From Sphingomonas sp. S-NIH.Pt15_0812 (GTDB lineage: Bacteria > Pseudomonadota > Alphaproteobacteria > Sphingomonadales > Sphingomonadaceae), in assembly GCF_003951315.1 (NCBI RefSeq), contig NZ_QLJH01000011.1:68015-132014 (forward strand): a stretch of 64,000 bases of DNA, in the 5' to 3' direction. The notes beneath the pieces are model-generated. The model was not told the DNA's origin. It saw only the letters and a list, made by a program, of their open reading frames with translations, and did not search any database. A program made the position numbers and the translations under genes. Shown in pieces: positions 63,293-64,000 of this stretch (its first letter is position 1; each line of letters starts with the position of its first letter).

Positions 63293-63958
63293 TTACTGCC
63301 GCAACCCCGACCCATGATCCGCACGCCGGGCGGTCAGGACGGCGCGGGCGTCGCCGGGGGTGCGGCGATGGCCATGGCCGTCCGTCGCGGCGGCGATCAC
63401 GCGGTCGAGCAGTTCCTGCCCCTCGCGCCACAGGCCGAGCCCGCTCGCCGCATTGATATGGCCATGCGCGCCGATGTCGAGGAAATGGCTGCCCCAGTCG
63501 GCCGCCATGCTGTGGGCGCGTTCGATCGACACCCAGGGATCGTCGGTGGAGGCGACCAGGATCGACGGGAAGGGCAGCGAGAGACGCGGGGCGGGCGCGA
63601 AGCCGGTCAGCTCGACAGGCGCGTCGCGGCGATCGACATCGGCGGGCGCGACCAGCAGCGCGCCGGCCACCGGCCAGCCATAGGGCTGCGGGCTGAGTTG
63701 CGCCCACCACGCCACCGCCTGGCAGCCCAGGGAATGCGCCACCAGGATCACCGGTGCATGGGCATGGCGGATCGCCTCGTCCAGCCGGTTGACCCAGCTG
63801 TTGCGATGCGGCGTGTGCCACATGCCAAGCTCGGCGCGGATCGTGTCGACCCGGCTGCTCTCCCACAAACTCTGCCAATGCGACGGACCCGAGCCACCCA
63901 GGCCGGGAACGGTGACGACCGTCGGCTGGACGGTCTCGAACGGTGCGAACGAACCCAT
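63293..63958 (-). CDS. RBBP9/YdeN-type alpha/beta hydrolase
   Basis: 221-aa serine hydrolase. TVVTVPGLGGSGPSHWQSLW near the N-terminus, nucleophile in LVAHSLGCQAVAWW (Ser of HSLGC), acid in ILVASTDDPWVSIERAHSMA and catalytic His in DIGAHGHINAASGLGLW; these are the RBBP9/YdeN family marks. The C-terminal 25 residues are Arg-rich and variable. Cytoplasmic; substrate unknown. Convergent with dnaB, from which it is separated by the 104-bp palindromic element. Confidence 0.92.
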   Translation of the reverse strand: MGSFAPFETVQPTVVTVPGLGGSGPSHWQSLWESSRVDTIRAELGMWHTPHRNSWVNRLDEAIRHAHAPVILVAHSLGCQAVAWWAQLSPQPYGWPVAGALLVAPADVDRRDAPVELTGFAPAPRLSLPFPSILVASTDDPWVSIERAHSMAADWGSHFLDIGAHGHINAASGLGLWREGQELLDRVIAAATDGHGHRRTPGDARAVLTARRADHGSGLRQ

Positions 63959-64000
63959 GGCGCTTCTCCCGACAACAGGGCCCCGAAGACGGGGTGGGGG

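Overview
This 64 kb window is high-GC chromosomal DNA, almost certainly from an alphaproteobacterium of the Sphingomonas group. The evidence is alphaproteobacterial RpoB, SecE and UPF0262, the gene content (PhoX, GH68, an AcrAB-type pump, the NadE type) and a sphingomonad-looking intergenic palindrome. It is densely coding: about 54 genes, no gap over 300 bp, and no insertion sequence, tRNA, rRNA, CRISPR array or prophage that I can see.

Layout. 1-5205: the 5' end of rpoC and complete rpoB (minus), driven by a consensus promoter and a leader holding an intrinsic terminator. 5297-8099: a proline-rich membrane protein and a PiT phosphate transporter with a candidate Pho box. 8190-13647: LacI and TetR regulators, a DUF457-like protein, a DUF1349 protein and a sucrose module (SUT-like symporter plus GH68 fructosyl hydrolase). 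13821-16096: an APC permease translationally coupled to methylthioadenosine phosphorylase. 16106-22199: a complete RND efflux operon. 22355-29120: non-oxidative pentose phosphate genes (rpiA, tkt, tal), a short 6-phosphogluconate dehydrogenase and two HAD phosphatases. 29221-31725: a hybrid sensor kinase.

31735-38617: CopC-like protein, DUF1624 protein, acetate symporter ActP with its DUF485 partner, a lipoprotein, an L,D-transpeptidase and a GH84 hexosaminidase. 38701-40940: modABC. 41008-45794: a minus-strand run of nadE followed by three tightly packed genes for a CDP-alcohol phosphotransferase, myo-inositol-1-phosphate synthase and a sugar/inositol-phosphate nucleotidyltransferase. This looks like an inositol-phosphodiester or inositol-lipid pathway and is the most interesting metabolic unit here. 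45849-51554: a mini bactofilin-like protein, an ArsC-like reductase, panB, a YfgM-like protein, bamB, der and an Hpt protein.

51558-58035: two short-chain dehydrogenases, a DUF188 protein, a TPP enzyme and a large Tat-type PhoX phosphatase with its own candidate Pho box. 58194-60429: secE-nusG-rplK-rplA, ended by a strong terminator, so this ribosomal/transcription operon is physically separated from rpoBC and has no rplJ-rplL after it. 60584-63958: cytidine deaminase and UPF0262, divergent from dnaB, then a 104-bp palindromic element and an RBBP9-type hydrolase.

Regulatory themes I can see: two Pho-box-like arrays with 11-nt periodicity (PiT and PhoX), a probable rpoBC attenuator, and recurring GCTAA/GCTAT -10-like motifs that lie on or before the first possible start codon of several genes and so argue for later starts. 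All functions are assigned by reading motifs; no database search was possible.
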